Shown here one piece after another: positions 26,234 to 35,430 of a stretch of DNA of 64,000 nucleotides (positions are counted from its first letter, which is position 1; each line of letters begins with the position of its first letter). Source of the DNA: Pseudomonas svalbardensis (GTDB lineage: Bacteria > Pseudomonadota > Gammaproteobacteria > Pseudomonadales > Pseudomonadaceae). Under the pieces are notes generated by a model, which was not told the origin of the DNA, made no database searches, and worked only from the letters and a program-made list of their open reading frames with translations. The position numbers and the translations under genes are program-made. Where the stretch lies: assembly GCF_030053115.1 (NCBI RefSeq), contig NZ_CP125619.1, forward strand, positions 1,427,001 through 1,491,000, read 5' to 3'.

Positions 26234-27264
26234 GGCAGCACCTCGGCGACCTCGGAGCCGACGGCTGCGCTTTCTTCCTCATCGTCGCCGTACTCGGTGC
26301 TGAAACTCATTGCATCGAGGCCCTGTTCGCGCAGATGGCGCACCAGTACTCCGACCGAACCGTGGGTCACCATCACACGCTCAGCACCGGTCTGTTCGAT
26401 GGCCCAGAGCAGACCGGGCCAGTCGGCGTGGTCAGACAGTACGAAGCCACGATCCACGCCACGACGCCGCCGTGTGCCACGCAAACGCATCCAGCCGCTG
26501 GCGAAACCATCGCTGTAGTCACCGAAGCGACGCATCCAGGTGCTGCCGCCAGCCGAAGGCGGGGCCAGGACCAACGCCTTGCGCATCATGGGGTCGCTCT
26601 TTTTTACTTCGCCGGCATAGATCGTTGGCGGTAAATAAATACCACCTTCGCGATAAACCTGATTGAGCGGTTCCACGGCGCCATGCACCAGAATGGGGCC
26701 GAGACTGGCATCGATGCCGTGGAGAATTCGCTGCGCCTTACCGAAGGCATAGCAGAACAACACGCTGGTTTTGTCGGCGGCGGCATTGGCTTGCCACCAC
26801 TGATTGATCTCGGCAAAGACGTGCGCCTGAGGTTGCCAGCGATAAATCGGAAGTCCGAAGGTCGATTCAGTGATGAAGGTATCGCAGCGCACGGGTTCGA
26901 ACGCCGCGCAGGTGCCGTCGGGTTCGATCTTGTAGTCGCCCGAGGCGACCCAGACTTCGCCGCCGTATTCCAGACGCACCTGTGCCGAGCCAAGGACATG
27001 CCCGGCGGGGTGAAAACTCAAGGTGACGCCATGGTGGGTCAGGGGGTGACCGTAGGGCAGGGTTTGCAGGTTGATGTCCTGGCCCAATCGCGCACGTAAA
27101 ATCCCTTCGCCGGGAGCGGCCGCCAGATAATGCTGATTGCCGGTGCGGGCATGGTCGCCGTGAGCGTGGGTGATGACTGAACGCTCGACCGGCCGCCACG
27201 GGTCGATGTAGAAATCCCCGGCCGGGCAGTACAAACCTTCAGGACGCGCGATAACAAGATCCAT
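26230..27264 (-). CDS. Ligase-associated DNA exonuclease (metallo-beta-lactamase/beta-CASP fold)
   Basis: A 344-residue nuclease. The metal-binding motif is HAHGDHARTGNQHYL; further acidic and His motifs include FTHPAGHVLGSAQ-like FHPAGHVLGSAQVRLEY and SDHADWPGLL. These fit the ligase-associated exonuclease family. It lies directly upstream of and overlapping the ligase. A REP-like unit and the quiP end lie upstream. Confidence 0.9.
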   Translation of the reverse strand: MDLVIARPEGLYCPAGDFYIDPWRPVERSVITHAHGDHARTGNQHYLAAAPGEGILRARLGQDINLQTLPYGHPLTHHGVTLSFHPAGHVLGSAQVRLEYGGEVWVASGDYKIEPDGTCAAFEPVRCDTFITESTFGLPIYRWQPQAHVFAEINQWWQANAAADKTSVLFCYAFGKAQRILHGIDASLGPILVHGAVEPLNQVYREGGIYLPPTIYAGEVKKSDPMMRKALVLAPPSAGGSTWMRRFGDYSDGFASGWMRLRGTRRRRGVDRGFVLSDHADWPGLLWAIEQTGAERVMVTHGSVGVLVRHLREQGLDAMSFSTEYGDDEEESAAVGSEVAEVLP

Positions 27265-27354
27265 GTTGTTACCAAAATGGAGGGACTTGTTAGCTATGAG
27301 GTTTGCGCGAGGCTAGAAGTTCTATTGATTTTTCATCGGCAACCGACATACCCA

Positions 27355-27402
27355 TGTGGGAGCGAGCAAGTCGGATCGCCGCACCGCCGCTCCCACATTG
27401 GG
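27355..27402. repeat. Degenerate, shortened REP pair
   Basis: GTGGGAGCGAGC, a collapsed middle and GCTCCCAC. Probably a REP doublet that lost its centre. Confidence 0.6.
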
Positions 27403-27414
27403 TCGATGGTGACC

Positions 27415-29865
27415 TTACTTGCCAGGTGTCAGCGTCAACCGCGTCTTCCCATACACCTTGTCAAAGTTCTGCGGCTGCATTGGCAAGCTCAGGTATTGCC
27501 CCTTCAGCCACGGATCAATGCTGTCGAGGTAGTTCGGACTCGCCGGATTACCGGATTGCCCCGTACCGTTCTGCCCCATCAGCGGTTCGGCCTGGCCGAA
27601 GTCGACGATAAAGCGCATGGCTGGCGCCAGGGTGGTGTTGAAATCCTGACCCCAGGCGAATGCTGCAGTATTCAGCGTGGTGTGGTCGCCACCGGCCGCC
27701 ACCGGACCTCGCACAGTCTGGCCACTGGCGTTTTTCCACTCGTAGCGGTGCAGTTTGCCCCATTGCCAGGCTTTGTGATCGCCGCCCAACTGACTGTCGC
27801 CCGCGCTGATCGCTGCCGCCAGACTGCGGGCGAGGATCGCCGGTTTATCTTCTTTCTGCGGCGTGCGAGCGTCATCCCAGAACGGACTGTCCTCACGACC
27901 CAGCAGGTGATCGGCCTGGGCCGCGTAGGACAACTTGCCGTTGGCAATAAAGGCTTTCCACGCCGGGCTGCTTTCCGGGCCCAGTTCGTCGAGGAAGATT
28001 TGCTGGGTGCTTTGCTGCAGGAACAATTCGTAAATCGCTGCATCAGCGGAGGTCGGGCTGAGTTTTCCGTCGAAGGCCACCAGGCGGGTATACGCCTCGC
28101 GAGCCTTGCCACGATCGGCAACCGGCAACGCTTCGATGGCCTGCTTGAGCGGTTGGGACATGCCCGGCGCTTCAAACATCTTCTTCAGCTTGGCAGCGAA
28201 GGTTGTGGTCTGATCGTATTGCATGGCGATCAGGCTGCGCGTGTCGTGTTTGCCCACGCCCGCCAGTTCGGCCAGGCGTTCGCCACGCTCCGGCGCTGAC
28301 CAGGAGTTGGACAACTGCATGCCGTAGCCATGGGGAATGACTCGCTGGTTAGCTGTGCCGAGCCAGCCTTGGGCCGGATCCTGGTCATAGGGATGGAGCA
28401 TCGGGTCGGCGTAACCGTCCCAATCGTATCGACCTTCCCAGCCTGGTGACGGCAGCAGGCCTTCGCCTTCGCGACGGTTCGGGAAGCGGCCGGTGACTTG
28501 CCAGCCAATGTTGCTGGCGTCGGCAAATACCAGGTTCAGCGCGATGGCGCGGATTTCGCGGCTGGCGTCCGAGGCTTTCTCGACGGTCTGGGCGCGGGAC
28601 AGGTCGAAAAACGCGTCCAGGGTCTTGTCATCGGTGAAGTTCGGCGTCTGCAAGGCCAGGCCGAAACCGTTGGTCAGCGTCGTGCCTTGGGCACTGTTGA
28701 GCAGCGGGCCATGACGGGTTTCGTACACCACTTCGCGAATCGGTCGCTGGCCTTTGACGAAGTAGGTTTCGTTTCGCACGATCGCCGGCTGCCATTTGCC
28801 GCCCACCTCGTAGGAAAGTCCGTTGCCCTGGCGTTTGATTTTTTCCAGGAACAGGTCCTGGTTGTCGCCCATGACGGTGGTCATGCTCCACGCCACTTTG
28901 CCGTTGAAACCGCCAAGCACCATCGGCAAACCGGCAATCGTCACACCAGAAGCCTGGTACTTCGGCGCGCGAATTTGCACGTAACTGAACAACGACGGCA
29001 CGCCCAGGGGGCCATGGCTATCGCTGGCCAGCAGGCTTTTGCCGCTGCGGCTGCGTTGCGGGCCGATCGCCCAGTTGTTCGACGAGGTGGCGCCCAGCAG
29101 ATTCAGATCGGACAGTTGGCTTGTGGCTTTGCTGATCTCGGCCAGGCCCGGGATTTGCCCGTTGAGCTTGATGCCCTGAAGTTTTTCAGCTTCGGTCAGC
29201 GGCAGTTTTTCATCGGGAGCGGACGGGGTCAGCCACGGGAGTTTGTCGGTGCTGACGGTCTGGGCCAGCATCAGCGAGGCAATCTCTTCCGGCAGGTTGG
29301 CCGACTGGCTGAAGTTCAGCAGGCAGAAAATCAGCGCCGAGTCTTCCGGCTTCCAGTATTCAGGCTTGTAGCCGGTGGCCGCGAGGTCCGCCGGCAGTTT
29401 GTCGCGGTAACGGAACAGGTAGGCGTTGACGCCGCGGGCATAGACTTCGAAGAAGCGTTTGAGGCGCGGCGAAGACGCCTTGTACAGCTCGCCGGCGCTT
29501 TTCTTCAGATTGACGGCGCGCATGTAGCGGTCAGCGTCGAGGAGGTCCGAACCGGACATCTCCGACAAACGGCCCTGAGCCAACAGGCGCAGGGTGACCA
29601 TTTGCGTGATGCGGTCGGTGGCGTGGACGTAACCCAGGGTGAACAGCGCGTCGTGGAAGGTGTTGCTTTCGATCAACGGCATGCCCATGGCATTGCGGCG
29701 TACCGAAACGTTCTGCGCCAGGCCTTTGAGCGGCTGCACACCGGTGGTCGGCGGGAGGGTGTCCTGGGTGTTCCAGGTCTGACAACCGGTCAGGCTCAAA
29801 ACACCGGCCACTGCTGCGGCAACGCCGAACCGGGGAAGAAAATGTGTAAGGGCTGGCGAGGCCAT
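27415..29865 (-). CDS. quiP: Acyl-homoserine lactone acylase QuiP (penicillin-acylase family)
   Basis: An 816-residue Ntn hydrolase that cleaves the amide bond of acyl-homoserine lactones. The start [22 protein letters not shown] and [20 protein letters not shown] strongly resemble P. aeruginosa QuiP as I remember it. A lipoprotein-like signal ends in LTGCQ. The beta-subunit nucleophile is a serine in [17 protein letters not shown] (about residue 268), released by self-cleavage of the precursor. It is exported to the periplasm. No AHL synthase is in the window, so it may serve quenching or nutrition. Confidence 0.88.
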   Translation of the reverse strand: MASPALTHFLPRFGVAAAVAGVLSLTGCQTWNTQDTLPPTTGVQPLKGLAQNVSVRRNAMGMPLIESNTFHDALFTLGYVHATDRITQMVTLRLLAQGRLSEMSGSDLLDADRYMRAVNLKKSAGELYKASSPRLKRFFEVYARGVNAYLFRYRDKLPADLAATGYKPEYWKPEDSALIFCLLNFSQSANLPEEIASLMLAQTVSTDKLPWLTPSAPDEKLPLTEAEKLQGIKLNGQIPGLAEISKATSQLSDLNLLGATSSNNWAIGPQRSRSGKSLLASDSHGPLGVPSLFSYVQIRAPKYQASGVTIAGLPMVLGGFNGKVAWSMTTVMGDNQDLFLEKIKRQGNGLSYEVGGKWQPAIVRNETYFVKGQRPIREVVYETRHGPLLNSAQGTTLTNGFGLALQTPNFTDDKTLDAFFDLSRAQTVEKASDASREIRAIALNLVFADASNIGWQVTGRFPNRREGEGLLPSPGWEGRYDWDGYADPMLHPYDQDPAQGWLGTANQRVIPHGYGMQLSNSWSAPERGERLAELAGVGKHDTRSLIAMQYDQTTTFAAKLKKMFEAPGMSQPLKQAIEALPVADRGKAREAYTRLVAFDGKLSPTSADAAIYELFLQQSTQQIFLDELGPESSPAWKAFIANGKLSYAAQADHLLGREDSPFWDDARTPQKEDKPAILARSLAAAISAGDSQLGGDHKAWQWGKLHRYEWKNASGQTVRGPVAAGGDHTTLNTAAFAWGQDFNTTLAPAMRFIVDFGQAEPLMGQNGTGQSGNPASPNYLDSIDPWLKGQYLSLPMQPQNFDKVYGKTRLTLTPGK

Positions 29866-29954
29866 GGCAAAGCTCCTGCGGGGGGTAGCGTCATTAAAGG
29901 CGCTACGTTAGTGAGCAGGAGGTGCCCGCGCAAGCGGCAGCGGGGTTATTTCTT

Positions 29955-29992
29955 CCCCTGTGGCGAGGGGGCTAGCCCCCTCGCCACAGGGG
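29955..29992. repeat. Perfect 38-bp palindrome (repetitive element/terminator)
   Basis: Arms CCCCTGTGGCGAGGGGG and CCCCCTCGCCACAGGGG around CTAG match without mismatch. Its position just after the GST stop suggests a terminator-like hairpin; the same kind of element recurs in P. fluorescens genomes (from memory). Confidence 0.75.
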
Positions 29993-30005
29993 ATTGCGTC
30001 GTTTT

Positions 30006-30650
30006 TCAGGATTTAGGCGGGTTGATTTTGGCCACCAGGGCATACGCCTTCACCGTCGCCGAACGGCTCTGGATGTGGTTGAACCAGCGCAGCACGTTGG
30101 GGAAGTCTTCCAGGTTCTGGCTCTGCCACTTGTGGGAAACGATCCACGGGTAGATCGCCATGTCGGCAATGCTGTATTCGCTACCGGCGACGAAGTCTTT
30201 ATCGGCCAGCTGCTTGTCGAGTACCCCGTAGAGGCGGGCGGTTTCGTCGATGTAGCGCTTGATCGCGTAAGGAATTTTCTCCGGAGCGAACTGGCTGAAG
30301 TGATGATTCTGCCCGGCCATCGGCCCCAGGCCACCCATCTGCCAGAACAACCATTGCAGCGCTTGCTGGCGACCACGCAAGTCTTTGGGCAGGAACTTGC
30401 CGGTTTTCTCTGCCAGGTACAACAGAATCGCCCCGGACTCGAACAGTGCCAACGGTTCACCGCCATCGGCCGGTTCGGGATCGACGATGGCCGGAATTTT
30501 GTTGTTCGGGGAAATTTTCAGGAATTCGCGTTTGAACGGGTCGTTCTGGCTGATGTTGATCGGGTGGACGTTGTAGGGCAGGCCGGCTTCTTCCAGGAAT
30601 ATCGAGATTTTGTGGCCGTTGGGGGTGGTCCAGTAATACAGGTCGATCAT
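30006..30650 (-). CDS. Glutathione S-transferase family protein
   Basis: A 214-residue GST. N-terminal thioredoxin fold starts MIDLYYWTTPNGHKISIFLEEAGLPY, the pattern of the Ure2/YghU-like group, with the cis-proline segment KIPAIVDPEP and GESGAILLYLAEK-like FESGAILLYLAEKTG. C-terminal helical domain with the N-capping segment YSIADMAIYPWI. Start 30650 has GGAG six bases upstream; four in-frame codons farther is a weaker ATG. Confidence 0.9.
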   Translation of the reverse strand: MIDLYYWTTPNGHKISIFLEEAGLPYNVHPINISQNDPFKREFLKISPNNKIPAIVDPEPADGGEPLALFESGAILLYLAEKTGKFLPKDLRGRQQALQWLFWQMGGLGPMAGQNHHFSQFAPEKIPYAIKRYIDETARLYGVLDKQLADKDFVAGSEYSIADMAIYPWIVSHKWQSQNLEDFPNVLRWFNHIQSRSATVKAYALVAKINPPKS

Positions 30651-30781
30651 GGAGTACTCCAAATCAAAAGATGTCGTTACTTGCGGACAGCAAACGCCGG
30701 CATCAGGTCGTCCTGTTTGCGTTCGATAGCTTGCCTGTAGGAACAGGTGATGCTGAAGTGCGGGAAATTCAATGACCCCGC

Positions 30782-31363
30782 ATGAGAAAAACAGGCATGG
30801 AGCTCAAAACAAACGCGGCGCTGATCATCATCGATCAACAAAAAGGCATCCTGCATCCCAAGCTGGGTCGCCGAAATAATCTTCAGGCCGAGCAGCGAAT
30901 CCTCGATTTGCTAGGGCATTGGCGTCGAACCGGGCGACTGGTCATTCATGTGCAGCACCTGTCCCGTTCACCCGACTCAGTGTTCTGGCCGCAGCAATCG
31001 GGGGTGGAATTTCAGGAACGGTTTCAGCCACAGACCGGTGAGCAGCTTATTCAAAAGCAGGTGCCGGATGCGTTTTGTGCGACGGGGCTTGAGAAAAGTT
31101 TGCGAGAGGCGGGGATCGATCAGTTGGTCATCGTTGGCGTAGCGACTAACAACTCGGTGGAGTCCACTGCGCGAACGGCCGGTAATCTGGGGTTTGAAAC
31201 GTGGGTCGTGGAGGATGCGTGTTTTACCTTCGACAAGGCCGATTATTTTGGCAACACCCATTCAGCTGAAGAAGTGCATGCGATGTCGTTGGGCAATCTG
31301 CATGGGGAATATGCCACGGTCGTGAGCACTGCGCAGATTTTGAAGGCTGACCAAAACCTGTGA
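30782..31363 (+). CDS. Isochorismatase-fold cysteine hydrolase family protein lacking the catalytic cysteine
   Basis: A 193-residue protein of the isochorismatase-like superfamily. The triad Asp (IIIDQQKG) and Lys (IQKQVPDAF) are present, but the usual GxxTxxCV segment reads VATNNSVESTARTAG, with serine at the cysteine position. This occurs in a subgroup of the superfamily; activity is uncertain. The start is ambiguous: ATG 30782 or ATG 30797 (MELKTN). It is a single gene; the REP that follows was split by the IS. Confidence 0.8.
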   Translation: MRKTGMELKTNAALIIIDQQKGILHPKLGRRNNLQAEQRILDLLGHWRRTGRLVIHVQHLSRSPDSVFWPQQSGVEFQERFQPQTGEQLIQKQVPDAFCATGLEKSLREAGIDQLVIVGVATNNSVESTARTAGNLGFETWVVEDACFTFDKADYFGNTHSAEEVHAMSLGNLHGEYATVVSTAQILKADQNL

Positions 31364-31455
31364 GAGCGGGCTTGCTCGCGAAAGCAGTCTGTCTGAAACA
31401 TTTCTATTGGATGTGCCGCAGTCATCGTCGGATCGCCGCCCGGAGCAAGCTCGCT
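31360..31455. repeat. Left portion of a REP doublet split by the IS110
   Basis: GAGCGGGCTTGCTCGCGAAA at about 31363 and GGAGCAAGCTCGCT ending at 31455 are the two facing units. The second unit stops abruptly; its missing end (CCCACATTGG) resumes at 32618, after the IS. Confidence 0.82.
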
Positions 31456-31461
31456 TGTATG

Positions 31462-31640
31462 TTTAGACTTGAAGGGGTGGGCGGGACTAAAAGCTCGATT
31501 CTGACCAGTACAGACCGTGGGAGACTTCTCATCCCGCCCCTTCTACCCAAAGCGCCGATAAGGAATTCATCGGTAAAACCGACGATAGAGGCAAGCCAGC
31601 GCAACGGTAGACCCCGACAAGCTCTTAAACCCTAGCTCCG
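31462..31640 (+). ncRNA. Predicted bridge RNA of the IS110 (target- and donor-guide loops)
   Basis: Target loop: outer stem GAAG...CGGGA (31471-31486) with TCCCGCCCCTTC (31532-31543), a four-base bulge allowed. Inside, AAGCTCG (31491-31497) equals the left target, and GTGGGAG (31517-31523) is the reverse complement of core plus right target, CTCCCAC. Donor side: a CCGAT/ATCGG hairpin (31555-31573), then ATAGA (31585-31589) equal to the left donor end and ACAAG (31617-31621), reverse complement of CTTGT at the donor junction. This is the logic known for IS621 bridge RNA; here it is predicted from sequence only. Confidence 0.72.
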
Positions 31641-31650
31641 AGGATTCGTC

Positions 31651-32586
31651 ATGACAATCCTTACTTCGCAGACGGTGGTTGGCGTCGATATCGCCAAGAC
31701 CGAAATAGTTGTCTATCGCTCCGACCGGCTAACCACTGACACCATCAAGAACGATCGAACAGCCCTCAAACGCTGGCTTAAAACATTGCCCGCCCAAAGC
31801 GCTATCGCCGTTGAAGCCACCAACATCTACCACCTGGACACCGTCGAGCTGGCCCATGCGATGGGGCACCAGGTCTATGTCGTGGATGCTTATCGGGTGA
31901 GCAACTATCGCCGCGGCATCGGCCAACGAGCCAAGAACGATCCCTGCGATGCCCGTCTGCTGGCGCGTTATTTGACGAACGAACAAGACGGACTGCGGAT
32001 CTGGAGCCCACCACCCAAGGCCTACACCTCGCTGAAAAGCCTGCTCCACAGACGTGCAACGCTGATCCAGAACCATGCCGGTCTGATGCTGAGCTGGGCC
32101 AATGAACCCTTGTTGAAGAAAGTACAGAGCGCCCAGCAAAAGGCCTTCAAGCAAGCGGATCAGGCCATTCAGAAACTGCTGCGCAAGGTCAGCAAAGAGG
32201 CGGGTATTGAAGAGAATATCGACCGCTGCAAAGCCATCGAAGGGGTTGGCGAACTGACTGCAACCGGGTTGGCGACGACCTTTATGCGCGGTGATTTTGC
32301 CAATAGTGATGCGTTCATCGCGTTTCTAGGGATGGACCTTACGGTCGATGACTCCGGGAAGAAGAACGGCCCCCGGCACCTGACAAAAAAAGGGGATCCG
32401 GAAGTCCGCCGGTTGGCTTACAACGCCGCAATGGCAGCCTGTCGCTCAGCTAAATGGAAACCGTTTTACGAGTCGTATTTGGCAAGAGGCTTCTCGAAAA
32501 CCCAGGCCTTGGTGGCCCTTGCCCGGAAACTCTGCCGGGTGGCATTTGCCCTGATGAAAAATCAGAGCGAATACCACCCGGCCTGA
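31651..32586 (+). CDS. IS110-family transposase (DEDD recombinase)
   Basis: A 311-residue recombinase. The RuvC-like DEDD residues lie in VVGVDIAKTE, AIAVEATNIYH and KNDPCDARLLARY. The C-terminal Transposase_20 domain includes GVGELTATGLATTF, AFLGMDLTVDDSGKKNG (the catalytic serine region) and KGDPEVRRLAYNAAMAAC. No truncation or frameshift: the copy looks intact and may be active. The noncoding region ahead of it carries the predicted bridge RNA. Confidence 0.95.
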   Translation: MTILTSQTVVGVDIAKTEIVVYRSDRLTTDTIKNDRTALKRWLKTLPAQSAIAVEATNIYHLDTVELAHAMGHQVYVVDAYRVSNYRRGIGQRAKNDPCDARLLARYLTNEQDGLRIWSPPPKAYTSLKSLLHRRATLIQNHAGLMLSWANEPLLKKVQSAQQKAFKQADQAIQKLLRKVSKEAGIEENIDRCKAIEGVGELTATGLATTFMRGDFANSDAFIAFLGMDLTVDDSGKKNGPRHLTKKGDPEVRRLAYNAAMAACRSAKWKPFYESYLARGFSKTQALVALARKLCRVAFALMKNQSEYHPA

Positions 32587-32666
32587 GGTTGCGGGGTTGC
32601 CCTGCAACATAGAATCTCCCACATTGGAATTCGGGTGAGCACATTGTTTGTGTTCGACGCAAAACC

Positions 32667-32693
32667 CTGTGGGAGCGAGCTTGCTCGCGATAG
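32667..32693. repeat. Single REP unit after the IS
   Basis: GTGGGAGCGAGCTTGCTCGCGATAG, one unit without a clear partner downstream; it could once have paired with the split REP. Confidence 0.8.
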
Positions 32694-32729
32694 CAATTCA
32701 ACAGGCGAAAAAGAAACTCGCCCGAAGCG

Positions 32730-32939
32730 TTATGCGCCGTGGCACTTCTTGAATTTCTTGCCGTTGCCGCAGGGGCAAGGGTCGTTGCGGCCGACATCTT
32801 TCAGGGCGTTGCGCACCGGTTCCTGGTGAGCGTGGCCGCAGTTCGGGCCGTGGACATGGCCATGGTCGTGATCATGGTGGTCGTGATGGTCATGATCGTG
32901 GTTGCAGTCAGGGCCATGGACATGGGGTTGCTGGGTCAT
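32730..32939 (-). CDS. Histidine-rich SEC-C motif small protein
   Basis: A 69-residue protein. The first 41 residues are extremely His/Asp/Gly-rich, with two HGPxC units (HVHGPDC and HVHGPNC) and about 15 histidines; the end is a SEC-C zinc motif, [20 protein letters not shown]. The zinc ligands CxC...CH are intact. It overlaps the LEA-type lipoprotein gene upstream by four bases. The role is unknown; metal storage or delivery is a guess. Confidence 0.82.
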   Translation of the reverse strand: MTQQPHVHGPDCNHDHDHHDHHDHDHGHVHGPNCGHAHQEPVRNALKDVGRNDPCPCGNGKKFKKCHGA

Positions 32940-33430
32940 CGGTTTTGCTCCGGAATTAAATCGGCGGGGATTATCACGCCATTGCGCGCCAGGTGCACGT
33001 AGTGCGCGATGAATAAACCGGTTTCCAGTTCACCTTCCAGACGATAGGGAATGGGCTGCTTGGGTTTTTTCAGCAGTTTCACCAGATCCCGCACCTTGGG
33101 CCACAGGTTGGTGCGGATCGGCACTTTAAAGTAGGCACTGCGTTTGGGACCGACGGTGAACCAATGTTCGTGCTCGCCTTCGGTCAGCAGCATGTCGCCC
33201 AAGTGAATGCGGTACTCGATGCCCCGCACCGTCAGATCGCTGTCGTTGGGGTTGTCGACGCGAAAGTGCAGCAGGAATCGCTGCTGCATCAGTTTGGCCT
33301 GGACCACTTCGACCTTGACCAGATGCACCTGCGGTTCCGGTTTATCGTCGCCGAACCAGGACGCACAGCCGCCGAGCCCCAGAAATAGGAGCAGGGTGAG
33401 GGTTTGAAAGACGCGCCGCTGACTGAGCAT
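32936..33430 (-). CDS. LEA-type 2 (WHy domain) lipoprotein
   Basis: A 164-residue lipoprotein with signal ending LGGCASW (Cys ~22). The mature part is an Ig-like LEA-2/WHy domain with the recognisable [42 protein letters not shown] pattern. Family members are linked to desiccation or osmotic stress in other organisms. It is four-base coupled with the His-rich gene. Confidence 0.85.
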   Translation of the reverse strand: MLSQRRVFQTLTLLLFLGLGGCASWFGDDKPEPQVHLVKVEVVQAKLMQQRFLLHFRVDNPNDSDLTVRGIEYRIHLGDMLLTEGEHEHWFTVGPKRSAYFKVPIRTNLWPKVRDLVKLLKKPKQPIPYRLEGELETGLFIAHYVHLARNGVIIPADLIPEQNR

Positions 33431-33474
33431 GGAGTGACTCCCTTTGATGCCCAGTCTAGTCTCTTGCGATTACC

Positions 33475-33951
33475 TCATCTGCTGAAATAACCCGCACAAC
33501 ACTTCTTGAACTTCTGCCCGCTGGCGCAAGGGCACGCATCATTGCGCCCGGCCTTGAGTTGTACGGTGGGGTCGATGAAATACCAGTGGCCGGCGTTCTG
33601 CACGAACGACGAGCGCTCGCGGTGACTGTGCTCACCACTGCCGTCGTGCCAGCGCGCGATAAAGGTCACGAAGGCATGTTCCGGCTGGCCGCCCAAGACC
33701 TCGGAGCTTTCCACTTCAAGGCCCAGCCAGGTGCTTTGGGCGCTCCAGTCGCTGATGGACTGCCGATCCAGGCCTGCCTGTTGTGCGGGCAGGGTGGTCG
33801 CCACCAGATAATCGATCAGTCCCAGTACGTAGGCGCTGTAGCGCGAACGCATCAAGGCTTCGGCACAAGGCGCCGGATGACCGGCATGGTAATGGCCGCA
33901 GCAGGCATCAAGGAGGGTGCCGCTACCGCAGGGGCAAATGGATGTACTCAT
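33475..33951 (-). CDS. YchJ-family protein (two SEC-C motifs)
   Basis: A 158-residue protein: N-terminal [18 protein letters not shown], the middle YchJ domain with [22 protein letters not shown], and C-terminal [19 protein letters not shown]. All zinc cysteines are present. Start at 33951 ([11 protein letters not shown]) is preferred, since the longer frame upstream overlaps the previous gene. The function is unknown. Confidence 0.9.
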   Translation of the reverse strand: MSTSICPCGSGTLLDACCGHYHAGHPAPCAEALMRSRYSAYVLGLIDYLVATTLPAQQAGLDRQSISDWSAQSTWLGLEVESSEVLGGQPEHAFVTFIARWHDGSGEHSHRERSSFVQNAGHWYFIDPTVQLKAGRNDACPCASGQKFKKCCAGYFSR

Positions 33952-33955
33952 TGCG

Positions 33956-34453
33956 TTACCACCAATATTTCCCGAAGTTTTCCGGATTGGCCCAGAACCG
34001 TGAGTTGAGCCAATCGGGGACTTGTTTGTAGTCAAGCAGATCATAGGTGAACAGGGTCAACACTTGATCGTCGCGCTGGAAGCGTTCGCTGGCTTGCAGG
34101 GCCAGGGAGAAAAAGTCGGTCTCCTGCCAGCCGCTGGCCGGCAAATCCGCCAGCACCGCGATGCGACTGGCGTTGAGGTTACGGACCCCGCCAAGCAAAT
34201 TCAGGCCATCGCGTTTGGGTAAATGTTCGAGGCAATCGACCACCAGCGCCAGGTCAAACCGGCGCGCCGCCAGTTCAGCAGGCAACGGTCCAGGTGCCGC
34301 ATGGGCCACACAAGTGTCCGGGTGCGCCAGCTTGAAGGCCTCAAGCGCGGGAAACTCGCTGGCGCCAATCAGCAACAGGCGCGCGGGGGCGTAACGATCA
34401 AGCAAAGCGACCAACGCCTGCTGGGGCGTGCGCGAAGAAATACTTGCAATCAT
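33956..34453 (-). CDS. DUF6231 family protein
   Basis: A 165-residue protein of unknown function, likely with a Rossmann-type fold: [22 protein letters not shown], then [28 protein letters not shown], which resembles the acidic motif of methyltransferases, though no clear cofactor-binding GxGxG is seen. The DUF name is from memory. It ends four bases before the YchJ gene, so they are co-transcribed. Confidence 0.75.
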   Translation of the reverse strand: MIASISSRTPQQALVALLDRYAPARLLLIGASEFPALEAFKLAHPDTCVAHAAPGPLPAELAARRFDLALVVDCLEHLPKRDGLNLLGGVRNLNASRIAVLADLPASGWQETDFFSLALQASERFQRDDQVLTLFTYDLLDYKQVPDWLNSRFWANPENFGKYWW

Positions 34454-34645
34454 CGAAGATCCTCAATCAGAGCTGCCAAGACTAGCCTGCTCAAAGGACC
34501 GGGCCTAGAGTTGGTTCGTCCTAAAAGCGCCGATGTGCCGTGAACACGGGGTTAAAACTGCAATGGCCTATTGCTGGCGGAGATTAAAACTCGGGTCTTT
34601 ACTACCTGAATCGGTTCTAAGCCGATCCCCTCAGGAGAAAACTAG

Positions 34646-35341
34646 ATGAGCATAGTTCGCACAGCATTACCCTTGGTTCTGCTAACCAGTGTGTTGACTG
34701 GTTGCGCAGGTTTGCAGAAAACCGACTGGCCGACCTGTGCGGCGGTCGGTGGTGTCGTGGGTGCAGGTCTCGGCGCGACCGAGAGCTCGGCATGGGCGGG
34801 GTATGGCGCGCTGCTCGTCGGCGGTACGGCTGCGGCCTATTGCTGGGTTCACGGTGATGGCGACGAAGACGGCGATGGCGTGCCGGATAGCCGCGACAAG
34901 TGCCCTGGAACACCTAAAGGCGTGCGCGTCGATGCCGACGGTTGCCCTCCACCGGTGCCTGCACCAGTGGTCGAAGAAGCGGCCGTGGTTAGAGAAGAAG
35001 TCATTGTCATTCGCGATGTTCACTTCCAGTTCGACAAGGCCACATTGACCCCTGCCGACAAAGTGGTACTCGATAAAATCGCCACTCGCTTGAAAGGGGA
35101 AGCGCCTAACGCCCAACTGACTGTAACCGGTCACACCGACAGCGTGGGCAGCGATACCTATAACCAGAAACTGTCGGATCGTCGTGCGCACTCGGTCGTT
35201 GAATACCTGATTTCCCAAGGTGTACCACGCAGCAGCTTCGTGTCTGTCACCGGTGCCGGTGAAAGCCAGCCGGTTGCCGATAACAAAACCGCTGAAGGCC
35301 GCTCGATGAACCGTCGCACGGAAATCAAAATCAACCGCTAA
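34646..35341 (+). CDS. OmpA-family lipoprotein with calcium-binding-like repeats
   Basis: A 231-residue lipoprotein: signal ending LTGCAG (Cys ~20), a glycine-rich hydrophobic region, then a TSP3-type segment GDEDGDGVPDSRDKCPGTPKGVRVDADGCPP (about 72-102), and the peptidoglycan-binding OmpA domain with TGHTDSVGSDTYNQKLSDRRAHSVVEYL. The two peptidoglycan contacts (Asp and Arg of HTD...R) are present. It is followed by a paralogue. AGGAG precedes the start by nine bases. Confidence 0.9.
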   Translation: MSIVRTALPLVLLTSVLTGCAGLQKTDWPTCAAVGGVVGAGLGATESSAWAGYGALLVGGTAAAYCWVHGDGDEDGDGVPDSRDKCPGTPKGVRVDADGCPPPVPAPVVEEAAVVREEVIVIRDVHFQFDKATLTPADKVVLDKIATRLKGEAPNAQLTVTGHTDSVGSDTYNQKLSDRRAHSVVEYLISQGVPRSSFVSVTGAGESQPVADNKTAEGRSMNRRTEIKINR

Positions 35342-35430
35342 ACCCTCGTACTCCGCGGCTTGTGCAGTCGCGGATGCGGGTCTTTACTCCTGTGTGACCG
35401 GCATTGGCCGGTAACACAGGAGCTTTCACC

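Larger units (their letters stand above)
31456..32617 (+). mobile_element. IS110-family insertion sequence inside a REP
   Basis: About 1162 bp with no inverted repeats. Left join GCTCG-CT|TGTATG, right join AGAAT-CT|CCCAC; the dinucleotide CT is present at both edges, and joining the flanks restores a standard REP (AAGCTCGCTCCCAC). It has one transposase gene preceded by a 195-base noncoding end, the layout of IS110 proper (not IS1111). A promoter would form at the circle junction: TTGCCC (32597-32602), 17 bases across the join, TATGTT (31458-31463). Confidence 0.88.
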
